A stretch of 29,904 nucleotides of DNA from JANNOG01 sp050329415. GTDB taxonomy: Bacteria > Actinomycetota > Actinomycetes > Actinomycetales > JBBAYJ01. The stretch is taken from assembly GCA_050329415.1 (NCBI GenBank), contig JBHJOS010000071.1, positions 1 through 29,904 on the forward strand, in the 5' to 3' direction. Positions 11,795 through 19,400 of this stretch are shown here, piece by piece. The translations under genes were made by a program, and so were the position numbers. The notes below the pieces were generated by a model, which made no database searches, was not told where the DNA came from, and saw only the letters and a list, made by a program, of their open reading frames with translations. Numbering within the stretch: position 1 is the stretch's first letter; every line of letters begins with the position of its first letter.

Positions 11795-12687
11795 GGGGTG
11801 GTCACCTCGTCGTCGATGAGTGCCTGACCGTGGTGACCGCCGAGATAGGCGTCGATGACCGACGGATCGGCCATGACGTGCTCCGATGGGCCCTCGGAGA
11901 CGATGCGCCCCTGGGCCATGACGATGACCCAGTCGGAGATGTCGCGCACGGCGTCCATGTCGTGCTCGACGAAGAGCACGGTCATCCCCTGCTCACGCAG
12001 GTCCTTCACGTGCCCGAGGAGCGACTGCGTGAGTGCCGGGTTCACGCCGGCCATCGGTTCGTCCAGCATGACCATCTCGGGTCGGCTCATGAGGGCCCGG
12101 GCCATCTCGAGGAGCTTGCGCTGACCGCCGGACAGGCTGCCGGCGAAGTCATCCCGCTTGGCGGCGAGACGAAACCGCTCGAGGAGTTCCTCCGCCTGTG
12201 CCGTGATTTCGTCCTCCTGGCGCCGCCAGATCGGCTTCACCAGAGCGTTGAGGATGTTCTCCCCCCGCTGGCCCTGGGCACCGAGGCGCATGTTCTCCAT
12301 GACGGTGAGGCGGGAGAGCGCCTTGGTGAGCTGGAAGGTCCGGACCATGCCCCGCCGGGCCACCCGGAACGCCGGGACGCCGGCGAGTGACTGGCCGTTG
12401 AAGGCCCACGACCCGGAGTCGGGTCGGTCGAAGCCGGTGAGCAGGTTGAAGAACGTCGTCTTCCCGGCGCCGTTGGGGCCGATGAGGGCCGTGATGGCGC
12501 CGCGCTGGATCTCGACGTGCTCGACGTCGACCGCGGTCAGACCGCCGAAACGGCGGACGACGTGGTCGGCGACGAGGATGGGGTCGGGTTTCGGGACTCC
12601 CGGCCGGCGCTCGACGTCGGCGAGGGCGGCCACGGTCGCCTCGCGTTGCGGTCCCGCGCCTTCGGTCGTCCTGGTGTCATCGGGCAT
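11791..12687 (-). CDS. livG: Branched-chain amino acid-type ABC transporter, ATP-binding protein LivG
   Basis: The second cytosolic ATPase of the transporter, 298 residues. Walker A GPNGAGKTT is at 70-78, followed by GMVRTFQLTKALSRLTVMENM (Q-loop region), signature LSGGQRKLLEMARALM, Walker B MVMLDEPMAGVNP, and the H-loop LFVEHDMDAVRDISDWVIVM. The family-specific C-terminal helix region (VIDAYLG) is present. An N-terminal tail of about 35 residues is not conserved. The ATG at 12687 overlaps the livM end by 11 bp and has GGAG about 10 nt upstream; its own stop overlaps the livF start. All of this supports one transcript. Confidence 0.93.
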   Translation of the reverse strand: MPDDTRTTEGAGPQREATVAALADVERRPGVPKPDPILVADHVVRRFGGLTAVDVEHVEIQRGAITALIGPNGAGKTTFFNLLTGFDRPDSGSWAFNGQSLAGVPAFRVARRGMVRTFQLTKALSRLTVMENMRLGAQGQRGENILNALVKPIWRRQEDEITAQAEELLERFRLAAKRDDFAGSLSGGQRKLLEMARALMSRPEMVMLDEPMAGVNPALTQSLLGHVKDLREQGMTVLFVEHDMDAVRDISDWVIVMAQGRIVSEGPSEHVMADPSVIDAYLGGHHGQALIDDEVTTP

Positions 12688-13669
12688 CGAGCGCCAACTC
12701 CCTCCGGTCGCCGAGGATCCCCTGTGGCCGGTAGGCCATCAACAGCATGAGCGCCAGACCCACCAGGATGAAACGGACCTGTCCGACCTGGACGCCGTCC
12801 ATCAGCCAGGTGGGGATGATCCCGCTGCTGACCCCGGACCGCAGGACGGTGTCGGTCACGGCCAGGGTGACCCAGAGGATGACCGCGCCGAGGACCGGCC
12901 CCATGACCCGAGCCGCCCCGCCCAGGAGCAGCGCGGTATAGGCCAGGAAGGTGAGCTGGGTGGCGTAGTTGTCCGGCTGGACCGATCCCCGGGACAGGGA
13001 GAGCACGAAGCCGGCCAGGCAGCCGAACACGCCGCCGAGGACGAGGGCCTGCATCTTGTAGCTGAAGACGTTCTTGCCGAGGCTCCGGACAGCGTCCTCG
13101 TCCTCCCGGATTCCCTTGAGCACCCGGCCCCAGGGGCTGCGGATCAGCAGGGCCACGACAACCAGTGAGAGGGCGATGAGCGCGATGGCGACGATGCGCA
13201 GCCAGAGGCCCCGCTCGCTGTAGGTCCACGGCCCGAACCCGTAGGTGCCCTCGGGAAACGGGTTGAGGGCGTAGAAGTCACGGGCCATCCCGTTGATGCC
13301 GTTGGAGCCGCCGGTCCACTGGTCGAACGCCGACGACCGGACGACGAAGCGGAAGATCTCGGCGGTCGCGATCGTCGCGATGGCGAGGTAGTCGGCACGC
13401 AGTCGCAGGGTGGGGATGCCGAGCAGCAGCGCCATGACGACCGTGGCGGCCAGGGCGACGAGGATGCCGACCCCGAGCGGCAGGCCGAGGATGGCCACGC
13501 TGATGCCGATGCCGTAGGCGCCCAGGGCGACGAAGAGGGCCTGCCCGAAGTTCAGCAGTCCGGTGTACCCGAAGTGCATGTTGAGCCCGATCGCGGCCAG
13601 GACGTAGACGAGGGTGTCGACACCCAGGATCTGCCCGGCCGCGAAGGAGAGGGTGTTGAGGACGTCCAT
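12677..13669 (-). CDS. livM: Branched-chain amino acid-type ABC transporter, permease LivM
   Basis: An integral membrane permease subunit of 330 residues. It is rich in hydrophobic segments (TLVYVLAAIGLNMHFGYTGLLNFGQALFVALGAYG is the family N-terminal signature, near 19-52). The EAA-like cytosolic loop before the ABC contact is visible as GRVLKGIREDEDAVRSLGKN near 210-230. The loop with YALNPFPEG is probably extracytoplasmic. The ATG at 13669 follows AGGAGA by about 7 nt and lies 13 bp after the livH stop. It pairs with LivH to form the channel. Confidence 0.92.
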   Translation of the reverse strand: MDVLNTLSFAAGQILGVDTLVYVLAAIGLNMHFGYTGLLNFGQALFVALGAYGIGISVAILGLPLGVGILVALAATVVMALLLGIPTLRLRADYLAIATIATAEIFRFVVRSSAFDQWTGGSNGINGMARDFYALNPFPEGTYGFGPWTYSERGLWLRIVAIALIALSLVVVALLIRSPWGRVLKGIREDEDAVRSLGKNVFSYKMQALVLGGVFGCLAGFVLSLSRGSVQPDNYATQLTFLAYTALLLGGAARVMGPVLGAVILWVTLAVTDTVLRSGVSSGIIPTWLMDGVQVGQVRFILVGLALMLLMAYRPQGILGDRRELALDAR

Positions 13670-13682
13670 CGCGCGTCTCCTC

Positions 13683-14990
13683 TCAGCCGACCCGCTCGCG
13701 TCGCCCGAGCAGGCCCTGGGGCCGCACGAGCAGGATGATGATGAGGACGGCCAGCGCGCCGACGTTCTTCAGCTCGGGTGGGATCACCAGCGTGCTGACC
13801 TCGATGAGGAGTCCGACGCTGAGGGCGCCGACGATCGCGCCGAAGGCGGTGCCGAGGCCGCCGAGGACCACGGCTGCGAAGATCAGCAGCAGGATCTGGA
13901 AGCCCAGCAGCCAGTCCATGCCCTGGGACAGACCCAGGAGCATCCCCGCGAGCGCAGCGAGGAAGGTCCCGGCGATCCACACGACCCGGATGACCCCCTC
14001 GACGTCGATGCCGCTGGCCGACGCCAGCGCCGGGTTGTCCGACACCGCCCGGGTGGCCTTGCCGATGCGGGTGTAGAGCAGCGCGAAGGCGACCGCGAGC
14101 AGGATGACCACGGCAAGGCCCATCGACACGAGGTCGAGGGGGCGGATCCGCACGGGGCCGAGGGCGAGGCCGGCCTGGCCGCTGAAGTCGCGGTAGAAGA
14201 CGGTGTCGCCGCGGAAGAAGTACAGGAACCCGTAGCGCAGGAAGAAGCTGAAGCCGATCGAGAAGATCATCATGGCGATGAGCCCGACCCCGCGCCGTCG
14301 CAGCCGGGACCAGATCACGGTGTCCTGCAACCATCCGAATCCGACGGCGAGCGCGAGCATCAGCGGAGCCGCCACGAGCAGCGGGAGACCGGCCACGACG
14401 TGCAGCGCGAAGGTGATGAGTGCGCCGAAGGTGACGAGCTCGCCGTGCGCGAAGTTCGTCAGCCCGGTGGTGCCGAAGACCAGCGACAGCCCGATGGCGG
14501 CCAGCGCGAGGACGAGGCCGAACCGCAGCCCCGACACGACGAGCTGGGGCAGGGTGTTCCAGGGGATGTCCGCGACGGGCCCCGGCACGTCGACACCGCC
14601 CTCGCCCGCACCCTCGACCAGTCGCAGGGCCACCGTCCGCGGCGTCCCCGGGTCCACCCGGGTGGTGAACGGGTTCTGCGCCAGACCCAGGCCCGCGTAG
14701 TCCTCGGGCAGGGACTCGATGTCGACCTCGATGTCGTACTCGCCGGGTTCGGGGACCGAGAAGCTCGCCAGGCCCTCGGCGTCCGTCTCGACCTCGTCGA
14801 GCACCTCGCCGCCCTGGAGGACGCGGATCGTCGTGTCCGGTACGGGCTCGCGGGTCTCGTCGTCGAACAGGCGGACGTTGATCGTCTCGCCCTCCGGATC
14901 GACGTCCTCGACGGTCGCCGCGGCCGTGGCGATCGGCAGCACCAGGAACAGGCCGAGCGTCACGATGAGTGCCCTGAAGGCTCGGGTCAC
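13683..14990 (-). CDS. livH: Branched-chain amino acid-type ABC transporter, permease LivH with an N-terminal extracytoplasmic domain
   Basis: First gene of the liv operon, 435 residues; LivH permeases are usually about 290-310. Residues about 145-435 are the permease: LVLALAAIGLSLVFGTTGLTNFAHGELVTFGA is the LivH signature, followed by further membrane spans and the EAA-like loop GKATRAVSDNPALASASGID. Ahead of it are a signal peptide-like stretch (residues 1-24, RAFRALIVTLGLFLVLPIATA) and an acidic domain (about 30-130). That domain has a pattern typical of carboxypeptidase-regulatory/Ig-like sandwiches (NVRLFDDETREPVPDTTIRV, TDAEGLASFSVPEPGEYDIEV). The reading is continuous, so this is a true fusion. 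The start is GTG 14990, with GAGGAGG 4-5 nt upstream. The role of the extra domain is unknown; it could touch the binding protein or the cell wall. Confidence 0.9.
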   Translation of the reverse strand: MTRAFRALIVTLGLFLVLPIATAAATVEDVDPEGETINVRLFDDETREPVPDTTIRVLQGGEVLDEVETDAEGLASFSVPEPGEYDIEVDIESLPEDYAGLGLAQNPFTTRVDPGTPRTVALRLVEGAGEGGVDVPGPVADIPWNTLPQLVVSGLRFGLVLALAAIGLSLVFGTTGLTNFAHGELVTFGALITFALHVVAGLPLLVAAPLMLALAVGFGWLQDTVIWSRLRRRGVGLIAMMIFSIGFSFFLRYGFLYFFRGDTVFYRDFSGQAGLALGPVRIRPLDLVSMGLAVVILLAVAFALLYTRIGKATRAVSDNPALASASGIDVEGVIRVVWIAGTFLAALAGMLLGLSQGMDWLLGFQILLLIFAAVVLGGLGTAFGAIVGALSVGLLIEVSTLVIPPELKNVGALAVLIIILLVRPQGLLGRRERVG

Positions 14991-15067
14991 GCCGCCTCCT
15001 CGTCGTCGGGGTCACACCGGGGTGGTCTCGGGGGGTCTCCCGGGCACATCCCGGGGACGGCCGGGGG

Positions 15068-15092
15068 AGCATAGCCGTCCGCCGCTGGTCAA
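15068..15092 (-). promoter_or_regulatory. Possible promoter of the livHMGF operon
   Basis: On the minus strand TTGACC (15092-15087) and TATGCT (15073-15068) resemble -35 and -10 boxes, but the 13-bp spacing is shorter than usual. If used, transcription would start near 15061 and leave a leader of about 70 nt. That leader contains an imperfect CCCGGG hairpin at 15037-15060. Confidence 0.4.
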
Positions 15093-15199
15093 CGTCTATT
15101 CCCGCGTTCCTGGCCAGGACCAAGGCCGCGGTGGGCCGACCCTAGGGGGTGGACTGTTTCCCTGCGGTTACGCGCGACGACGCAGAGTGGACATCGCAG

Positions 15200-15637
15200 T
15201 CATCCCGCCGGGGGCGAGTCGCGGACGACGCAGGTCAACCGCGCCGTGCACACCAGCCGCCCGGCATCGTCGCGGACCTCGATGCCGTAGGTCGCCACCG
15301 TTCCCCCGCGGTGCAGGGCCGTCGCCACGGCCGTCACGGTGCCGGCCCGGACCGCGCGGTGGTGGGTGGCGCTGAGGTCGATGCCCACGGCGGCCCGGCC
15401 GTCACCGGCGTGCAACTGGGCCGCGAACGACCCGACGGTCTCGGCCAGGGCGGCGCTCGCGCCGCCGTGCAGCAACCCGTACGGCTGGGTGTTCCCGGCG
15501 ACCGGCATCCGCGCCACGGTGCGCTCGGCCCCGATCTCAAGCAGCTCTATCCCCATCCGCTCCATGAGCGTCCCGGCGGTCATGGCGCGCAGGGCCGCAG
15601 CGTCCGGCTGCGACGGCGCAGCTCCGGTGTCGGTCAC
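15200..15637 (-). CDS. PaaI/YbgC-like hotdog-fold acyl-CoA thioesterase
   Basis: A 145-residue single hotdog domain predicted to hydrolyse acyl-CoA or aromatic acyl-CoA thioesters in the cytosol. The family core is visible: GNTQPYGLLHGGASAALAETVGS at 48-70, with H57 and the probable catalytic acid E66, then IDLSATHHRAVRAGTVTAVATALHRGG with the usual substrate/CoA contacts. The closest types are menaquinone-pathway DHNA-CoA thioesterases and PaaI, but the sequence alone does not fix the substrate. The GTG at 15637 is chosen because TAGACT lies exactly 6 nt before it; no ribosome binding site is present. It is transcribed away from polA. The nearby position of a hotdog thioesterase and polA is, from memory, common in actinobacteria. 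Confidence 0.85.
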   Translation of the reverse strand: MTDTGAAPSQPDAAALRAMTAGTLMERMGIELLEIGAERTVARMPVAGNTQPYGLLHGGASAALAETVGSFAAQLHAGDGRAAVGIDLSATHHRAVRAGTVTAVATALHRGGTVATYGIEVRDDAGRLVCTARLTCVVRDSPPAG

Positions 15638-15643
15638 CGGTGC

Positions 15644-15649
15644 AGTCTA
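15644..15649 (-). promoter_or_regulatory. Leaderless -10 element of the thioesterase gene
   Basis: On the minus strand TAGACT is followed by 6 nt and GTG at 15637. It lies only 11 bp from the polA -10 element on the other strand, so the two promoters overlap. Confidence 0.55.
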
Positions 15650-15660
15650 CGGACGCGCCG

Positions 15661-15666
15661 TAGGGT
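15661..15666 (+). promoter_or_regulatory. Leaderless -10 element of polA
   Basis: TAGGGT is followed by GACCGG and the GTG start at 15673. The -35 region would fall on the thioesterase start codon, so the divergent promoters probably compete. Confidence 0.55.
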
Positions 15667-15672
15667 GACCGG

Positions 15673-18420
15673 GTGGCTGACCCGGCGGCACGGCTGCTCC
15701 TCCTCGACGGTCATTCGCTGGCCTACCGCGCCTTCTTCGCCCTGCCGGCGGAGAACTTCAGCACCAGCACCGGCCAGGTGACGAACGCCGTCTACGGGTT
15801 CACGGCGATGCTCATCAACGTCCTGCGGGACGAGCGGCCGACCCACGTGGCCGTGGCGTTCGACGTGTCCCGGGCGACGTTCCGCACCGAGCAGTACGCC
15901 GAGTACAAGGCCAACCGCTCGGCGACGCCGACGGAGTTCGCCGGCCAGGTCCCGCTCATCAAGGAGGTGCTGGCGGCCATCGGCGTCCCGGCCCTGGAAC
16001 GGGAGGGGTTCGAGGCCGACGACGTGATCGCGACCCTCGTCCGACTCGCCCGCGCGGGCGGCGCCAGGGGCGCTCCCCTGGACGTGGTCGTCTGCACGGG
16101 GGACCGGGACTCCTTCCAGCTGGTCGGCCCGGACGTCACGATCCTGTACCCGAAGCGCGGCGTGTCCGAGCTCTCACGCATCGACCCCGCCGCCGTCGAG
16201 CAGCGCTACGGCATCGGGCCGGGGCTCTACCCGGACCTCGCCGCCCTGGTCGGCGAGGACAGCGACAACCTCAGCGGGGTTCCCGGCGTGGGGCCCAAGA
16301 CCGCGGCCAAGTGGCTGCTGGCGCACGGCGGCCTCGAGGGCGTCGTGGCGAACGCCGACCGGATCACCGGCAAGGCGGGGGAGAGCCTGCGGGCGCACCT
16401 CGCGGACGTCCTGCGCAACCGGTCGCTCAACCGGCTCGTCGACGACCTCGAGCTTCCGCTGGGCATCGATGACCTCCGCTGGCACGGCTGGGACCGGGAC
16501 GCCGTCCACCGCGTCTTCGACGGTCTGGAGTTCCGGGTGCTGCGCGACCGGCTGTTCGTCACGCTCAGCGCGCCGGAACCGGAGGTCACCGGCGGCTTCG
16601 CTGTCGAGTCCGACGCGCTGGACGCCGAGGCGGTGCAGGCCTGGCTGGCCGCCCACGCCCGGGGGCGCCGGGTGGCGATCCAGGTCGCCGTCACGGGCCG
16701 AGGCATGGCAGCCACCGCGGCCGGGCTCGCGGTGGCGACCGGCGAGGGCGACACGGCGTATCTGGACCTCGAGGTCTCGCAGGACGAGGTGGCCGCCTGG
16801 CTCGCCGACCCCGCGACGGCCGTCGTCTGTCACGATGCCAAGCCGCAGCTGCACGCGCTGCAGCGGGCGGGCTTGGCGACCACGCCGCTGGCCGGGGACA
16901 CGGCGCTGGCCGCCTACCTGTGCCGGCCGGACCAGCGCTCGTACGACCTCGCCGACCTCTCGGTCCGCCATCTGGGGCGCGAGCTCACCCTGGAGGGGCC
17001 CGCCGTGGCCGGGGCCGAGGCGGCCGGTCAGCCCGACCAGCTGGACCTCGGGCTGGACGGCCCGGATCCCGAGGCCGAGGCGGCGGCAGCGGCGGCGGCG
17101 GCACGGGGCGAGGCCGTGGTCCGGGCGGCCTCCGTCGCGGCCCTGGACGGCGTCCTCTGTGCCGAGCTGGCGGAGCGTGAGGCGACCGCCCTGCTCGACC
17201 GGGTGGAGCTGCCGCTCGTCCCCGTGCTGGCCCGGATGGAGCGGATCGGGATCGGGGTCGACACCGACCACCTGTCGGACCTGGAGTCGCACTACGCCGC
17301 GATGGTGGCCGAGGCCGCCAAGCACGCCTTCGAGGTCATCGGGACCAAGATCAACCTCGGCTCGCCGAAGCAGCTCCAGATCGTGATCTTCGATCAGCTC
17401 GGCCTGCCCAAGACCAAGCGGATCAAGACCGGGTACACCACCGACGCCGACGCGTTGCAGGACCTGTACCTCAAGACCGAGCACCCGTTCCTGCTCCACC
17501 TGCTGGCCCACCGCGATGCCAGCCGGCTGCGGCAGACCGTCGAGGGGCTGCTCCAGTCGGTGGCCGACGACGGGCGGATCCACACGACGTTCAACCAGAC
17601 CATCGCGGCGACCGGGCGACTGTCCAGCGTCGACCCCAACCTGCAGAACATCCCCATCCGCACCGACGAGGGCCGCCGCATCCGGGCGGGCTTCGTCGTC
17701 GGCTCGGACGACCGGGGGCCGCTGGAGAGCCTCATGAGCGCCGACTACTCCCAGATCGAGATGCGGATCATGGCGCATCTCTCGGGTGACGGCGGCCTCA
17801 TCGAGGCGTTCCGGTCGGGGGAGGACCTCCACCGCTTCGTCGGCTCCCGCGTCTTCGCCGTCCCGCCGGCCGAGGTCACCCCCGCCATGCGGGCGAAGGT
17901 CAAGGCGATGTCGTACGGGCTGGCGTACGGGCTCAGCGCCTTCGGGTTGTCACGGCAGCTCACGATCGAGGTCGACGAGGCCCGGGGCCTCATGGACGAG
18001 TACTTCGAGCGCTTCGGCGGGGTGCGGGACTACCTGCGCGGCGTCGTGGCCGAGGCCCGGCAGACCGGGTGGACGGCCACGCTGCTGGGCCGGCGCCGCT
18101 ACCTGCTGGACCTCACGTCGGACAACCGGCAGCGCCGCGAGATGGCCGAGCGGATGGCGCTGAACGCGCCCATCCAGGGTTCCGCGGCCGACCTCGTCAA
18201 GATCGCCATGCTCGGGGTGGACGGCGAACTGGCCCGGCGCGGGCTGCGCAGCCGCATGCTGCTCCAGGTGCACGACGAGCTGGTCCTCGAGGTCGCGCCG
18301 GACGAGCAGGACGAGGTCGAGTCGCTGGTGCGGGAACGGATGGCGGGGGCGGCGGAGCTGGCGGTGCCGCTGGAGGTGTCGGTGGGCGTCGGGCACTCCT
18401 GGTACGACGCCGCGCACTGA
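15673..18420 (+). CDS. polA: DNA polymerase I
   Basis: It fills gaps after excision repair and removes RNA primers. At 915 residues it is full length. The 5'-nuclease domain (1 to about 300) has LDGHSLAYRAFFALP, FDVSRATFRTEQYAEYKANR, CTGDRDSFQLV and EDSDNLSGVPGVGPKTAAKWL. The middle domain (about 310-490) keeps the fold, but the acidic residues of a 3'-5' exonuclease are not seen: VAIQVAV stands where DTE would be expected and CHDAKPQL where the HDxKYD motif would be. Proofreading is probably absent, as in mycobacterial Pol I. An Ala8 linker lies near 470. The polymerase domain has motif A DYSQIEMRIMAHLSGD near 691, the O-helix region RAKVKAMSYGLAYGLSAFG, and motif C LQVHDELVLEV near 866. The stop is 4 bp from the stop of the convergent methyltransferase gene. 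Confidence 0.97.
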   Translation: MADPAARLLLLDGHSLAYRAFFALPAENFSTSTGQVTNAVYGFTAMLINVLRDERPTHVAVAFDVSRATFRTEQYAEYKANRSATPTEFAGQVPLIKEVLAAIGVPALEREGFEADDVIATLVRLARAGGARGAPLDVVVCTGDRDSFQLVGPDVTILYPKRGVSELSRIDPAAVEQRYGIGPGLYPDLAALVGEDSDNLSGVPGVGPKTAAKWLLAHGGLEGVVANADRITGKAGESLRAHLADVLRNRSLNRLVDDLELPLGIDDLRWHGWDRDAVHRVFDGLEFRVLRDRLFVTLSAPEPEVTGGFAVESDALDAEAVQAWLAAHARGRRVAIQVAVTGRGMAATAAGLAVATGEGDTAYLDLEVSQDEVAAWLADPATAVVCHDAKPQLHALQRAGLATTPLAGDTALAAYLCRPDQRSYDLADLSVRHLGRELTLEGPAVAGAEAAGQPDQLDLGLDGPDPEAEAAAAAAAARGEAVVRAASVAALDGVLCAELAEREATALLDRVELPLVPVLARMERIGIGVDTDHLSDLESHYAAMVAEAAKHAFEVIGTKINLGSPKQLQIVIFDQLGLPKTKRIKTGYTTDADALQDLYLKTEHPFLLHLLAHRDASRLRQTVEGLLQSVADDGRIHTTFNQTIAATGRLSSVDPNLQNIPIRTDEGRRIRAGFVVGSDDRGPLESLMSADYSQIEMRIMAHLSGDGGLIEAFRSGEDLHRFVGSRVFAVPPAEVTPAMRAKVKAMSYGLAYGLSAFGLSRQLTIEVDEARGLMDEYFERFGGVRDYLRGVVAEARQTGWTATLLGRRRYLLDLTSDNRQRREMAERMALNAPIQGSAADLVKIAMLGVDGELARRGLRSRMLLQVHDELVLEVAPDEQDEVESLVRERMAGAAELAVPLEVSVGVGHSWYDAAH

Positions 18421-18424
18421 CTCG

Positions 18425-19186
18425 TCACGGGCGCTCGCACACGAAGATCGCCGTCCCGGGGATCCGCTCCCCGCGCAGCCGGCTCCAGCCGCCCCACTCC
18501 TGCTCGTGATCGGTGGGCCACTCGGGCTCGACGAGGTCGCGGAGCACGAAGCCCGCACCGGTGATCAGTCGCACCCAGTCGCCCACGGTCCGGTGGAACT
18601 CGGCGTAGCCAAGGCGGCCCTCGCGGTCGGTCTCGACGTACGGCGTCCGGGAGAAGTACGACAGGGTGGCGCGCAGTCCGGCCGGTCCCGGGTCGTCCGG
18701 GAACGCCCACCGGACAGGGTGCGTCACCGAGAACACCCACCGCCCGACCGGTCGCAGCACCCGGTGCACCTCGGTGAGCACTCGGTCGGCAGCCGGTGTG
18801 AAGGGCAGCGCGCCATAGGCGGAGAACGCGACGTCGAATGCGCCGTCGGCGAACGGCAGCCGGCCGGCATCCGCCTGGACCGCACGTGCCCGGACGGCCG
18901 TGGGCGCCTGCCGCAGCATGCCGGCGGAGATGTCGAGGGCGACCGGCCGGGCGCCCCGGGCCGCCAGCCAGGCGCTGCACTGCCCGGCGCCGGCGCCGAC
19001 CTCGAGGACGTCGCGGCCGTTCACCGGACCCAGGAGGTCGGCGTCGTCCTCCCGCAGCCCCTCGGGACCCCACACGAAACCTGCCAGGAACGCGGCGTGA
19101 GACTCCTGGTACTTCTCCGCCGAGGCGTCCCACCATCGTCGGTTGGCGGTGACGGTACGCGCCTGCCCGTGATCCTCCTGTGACAT
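18425..19186 (-). CDS. Class I SAM-dependent methyltransferase
   Basis: A predicted cytosolic methyltransferase of 253 residues. It has the SAM-binding motif I DVLEVGAGAGQ at 59-69, the acidic end of beta-2 in ARPVALDIS, motif II/III region VQADAGRLPFADGAFDVAFSAYGALPF, and VHRVLRPVGRWVFSVTHPVRW. This is the Methyltransf_11/25 pattern. The ATG at 19186 is preferred over an in-frame upstream start at 19237, because the segment between them lacks family sequence and AAGGGG lies about 11 nt upstream. The substrate is unknown. A methyltransferase between polA and rpsA is, from memory, a recurrent arrangement in actinobacteria. Its promoter region must overlap that of rpsA. Confidence 0.85.
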   Translation of the reverse strand: MSQEDHGQARTVTANRRWWDASAEKYQESHAAFLAGFVWGPEGLREDDADLLGPVNGRDVLEVGAGAGQCSAWLAARGARPVALDISAGMLRQAPTAVRARAVQADAGRLPFADGAFDVAFSAYGALPFTPAADRVLTEVHRVLRPVGRWVFSVTHPVRWAFPDDPGPAGLRATLSYFSRTPYVETDREGRLGYAEFHRTVGDWVRLITGAGFVLRDLVEPEWPTDHEQEWGGWSRLRGERIPGTAIFVCERP

Positions 19187-19193
19187 TCTCGCG

Positions 19194-19223
19194 TTGACCC
19201 CTTCTCGGCAGGGCGGATAGCCT
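19194..19223 (+). promoter_or_regulatory. Sigma70-type promoter of rpsA
   Basis: TTGACC (19194-19199), an 18-bp spacer and TAGCCT (19218-19223) make the best -35/-10 pair in the window. Transcription would start near 19230, giving a leader of about 170 nt before rpsA. The strong match suits a highly expressed ribosomal protein gene. Confidence 0.7.
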
Positions 19224-19231
19224 CTCATCCT

Positions 19232-19247
19232 GCGCACGCCCGTGCGC
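19232..19247 (+). promoter_or_regulatory. Inverted repeat at the 5' end of the rpsA leader
   Basis: GCGCACG and CGTGCGC flank CC, so the RNA could form a stem with a small opened loop right after the predicted transcription start. It may stabilise the 5' end or be an operator. Confidence 0.35.
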
Positions 19248-19348
19248 GGGCTCGGTCGTCGGCCGGACCCCCCGGTCTGGGTGGTTCAGCACCTCGGGTG
19301 GGACAGCGCCTCGGGCGCGTGCAACATCGCCCAGAACCTCCCGCACGG

Positions 19349-19366
19349 CGCTGCCACGTGGCAGCG
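19349..19366 (+). promoter_or_regulatory. 18-bp perfect palindrome in the rpsA leader
   Basis: CGCTGCCACGTGGCAGCG is fully self-complementary and ends 34 bp before the rpsA ATG. In RNA it is a 9-bp arm pair that could extend past a G-U pair; in DNA it could bind a dimeric protein (centre CACGTG). S1 autoregulation is known in enterobacteria, but its relevance here is inference. Confidence 0.5.
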
Positions 19367-19400
19367 TCCCCACTCACCAGTGACCGGAGCCCCGACGTCC

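Noticed and set aside
16174..17832. A 552-codon minus-strand open frame inside polA
   Set aside because: No recognisable domain; polA is intact in the other strand's frame.
19242..19400. An upstream in-frame start for rpsA adding 53 residues
   Set aside because: The added residues do not resemble S1, the region holds a predicted leader with a palindrome, and ATG 19401 has GGAG upstream and begins the conserved sequence.
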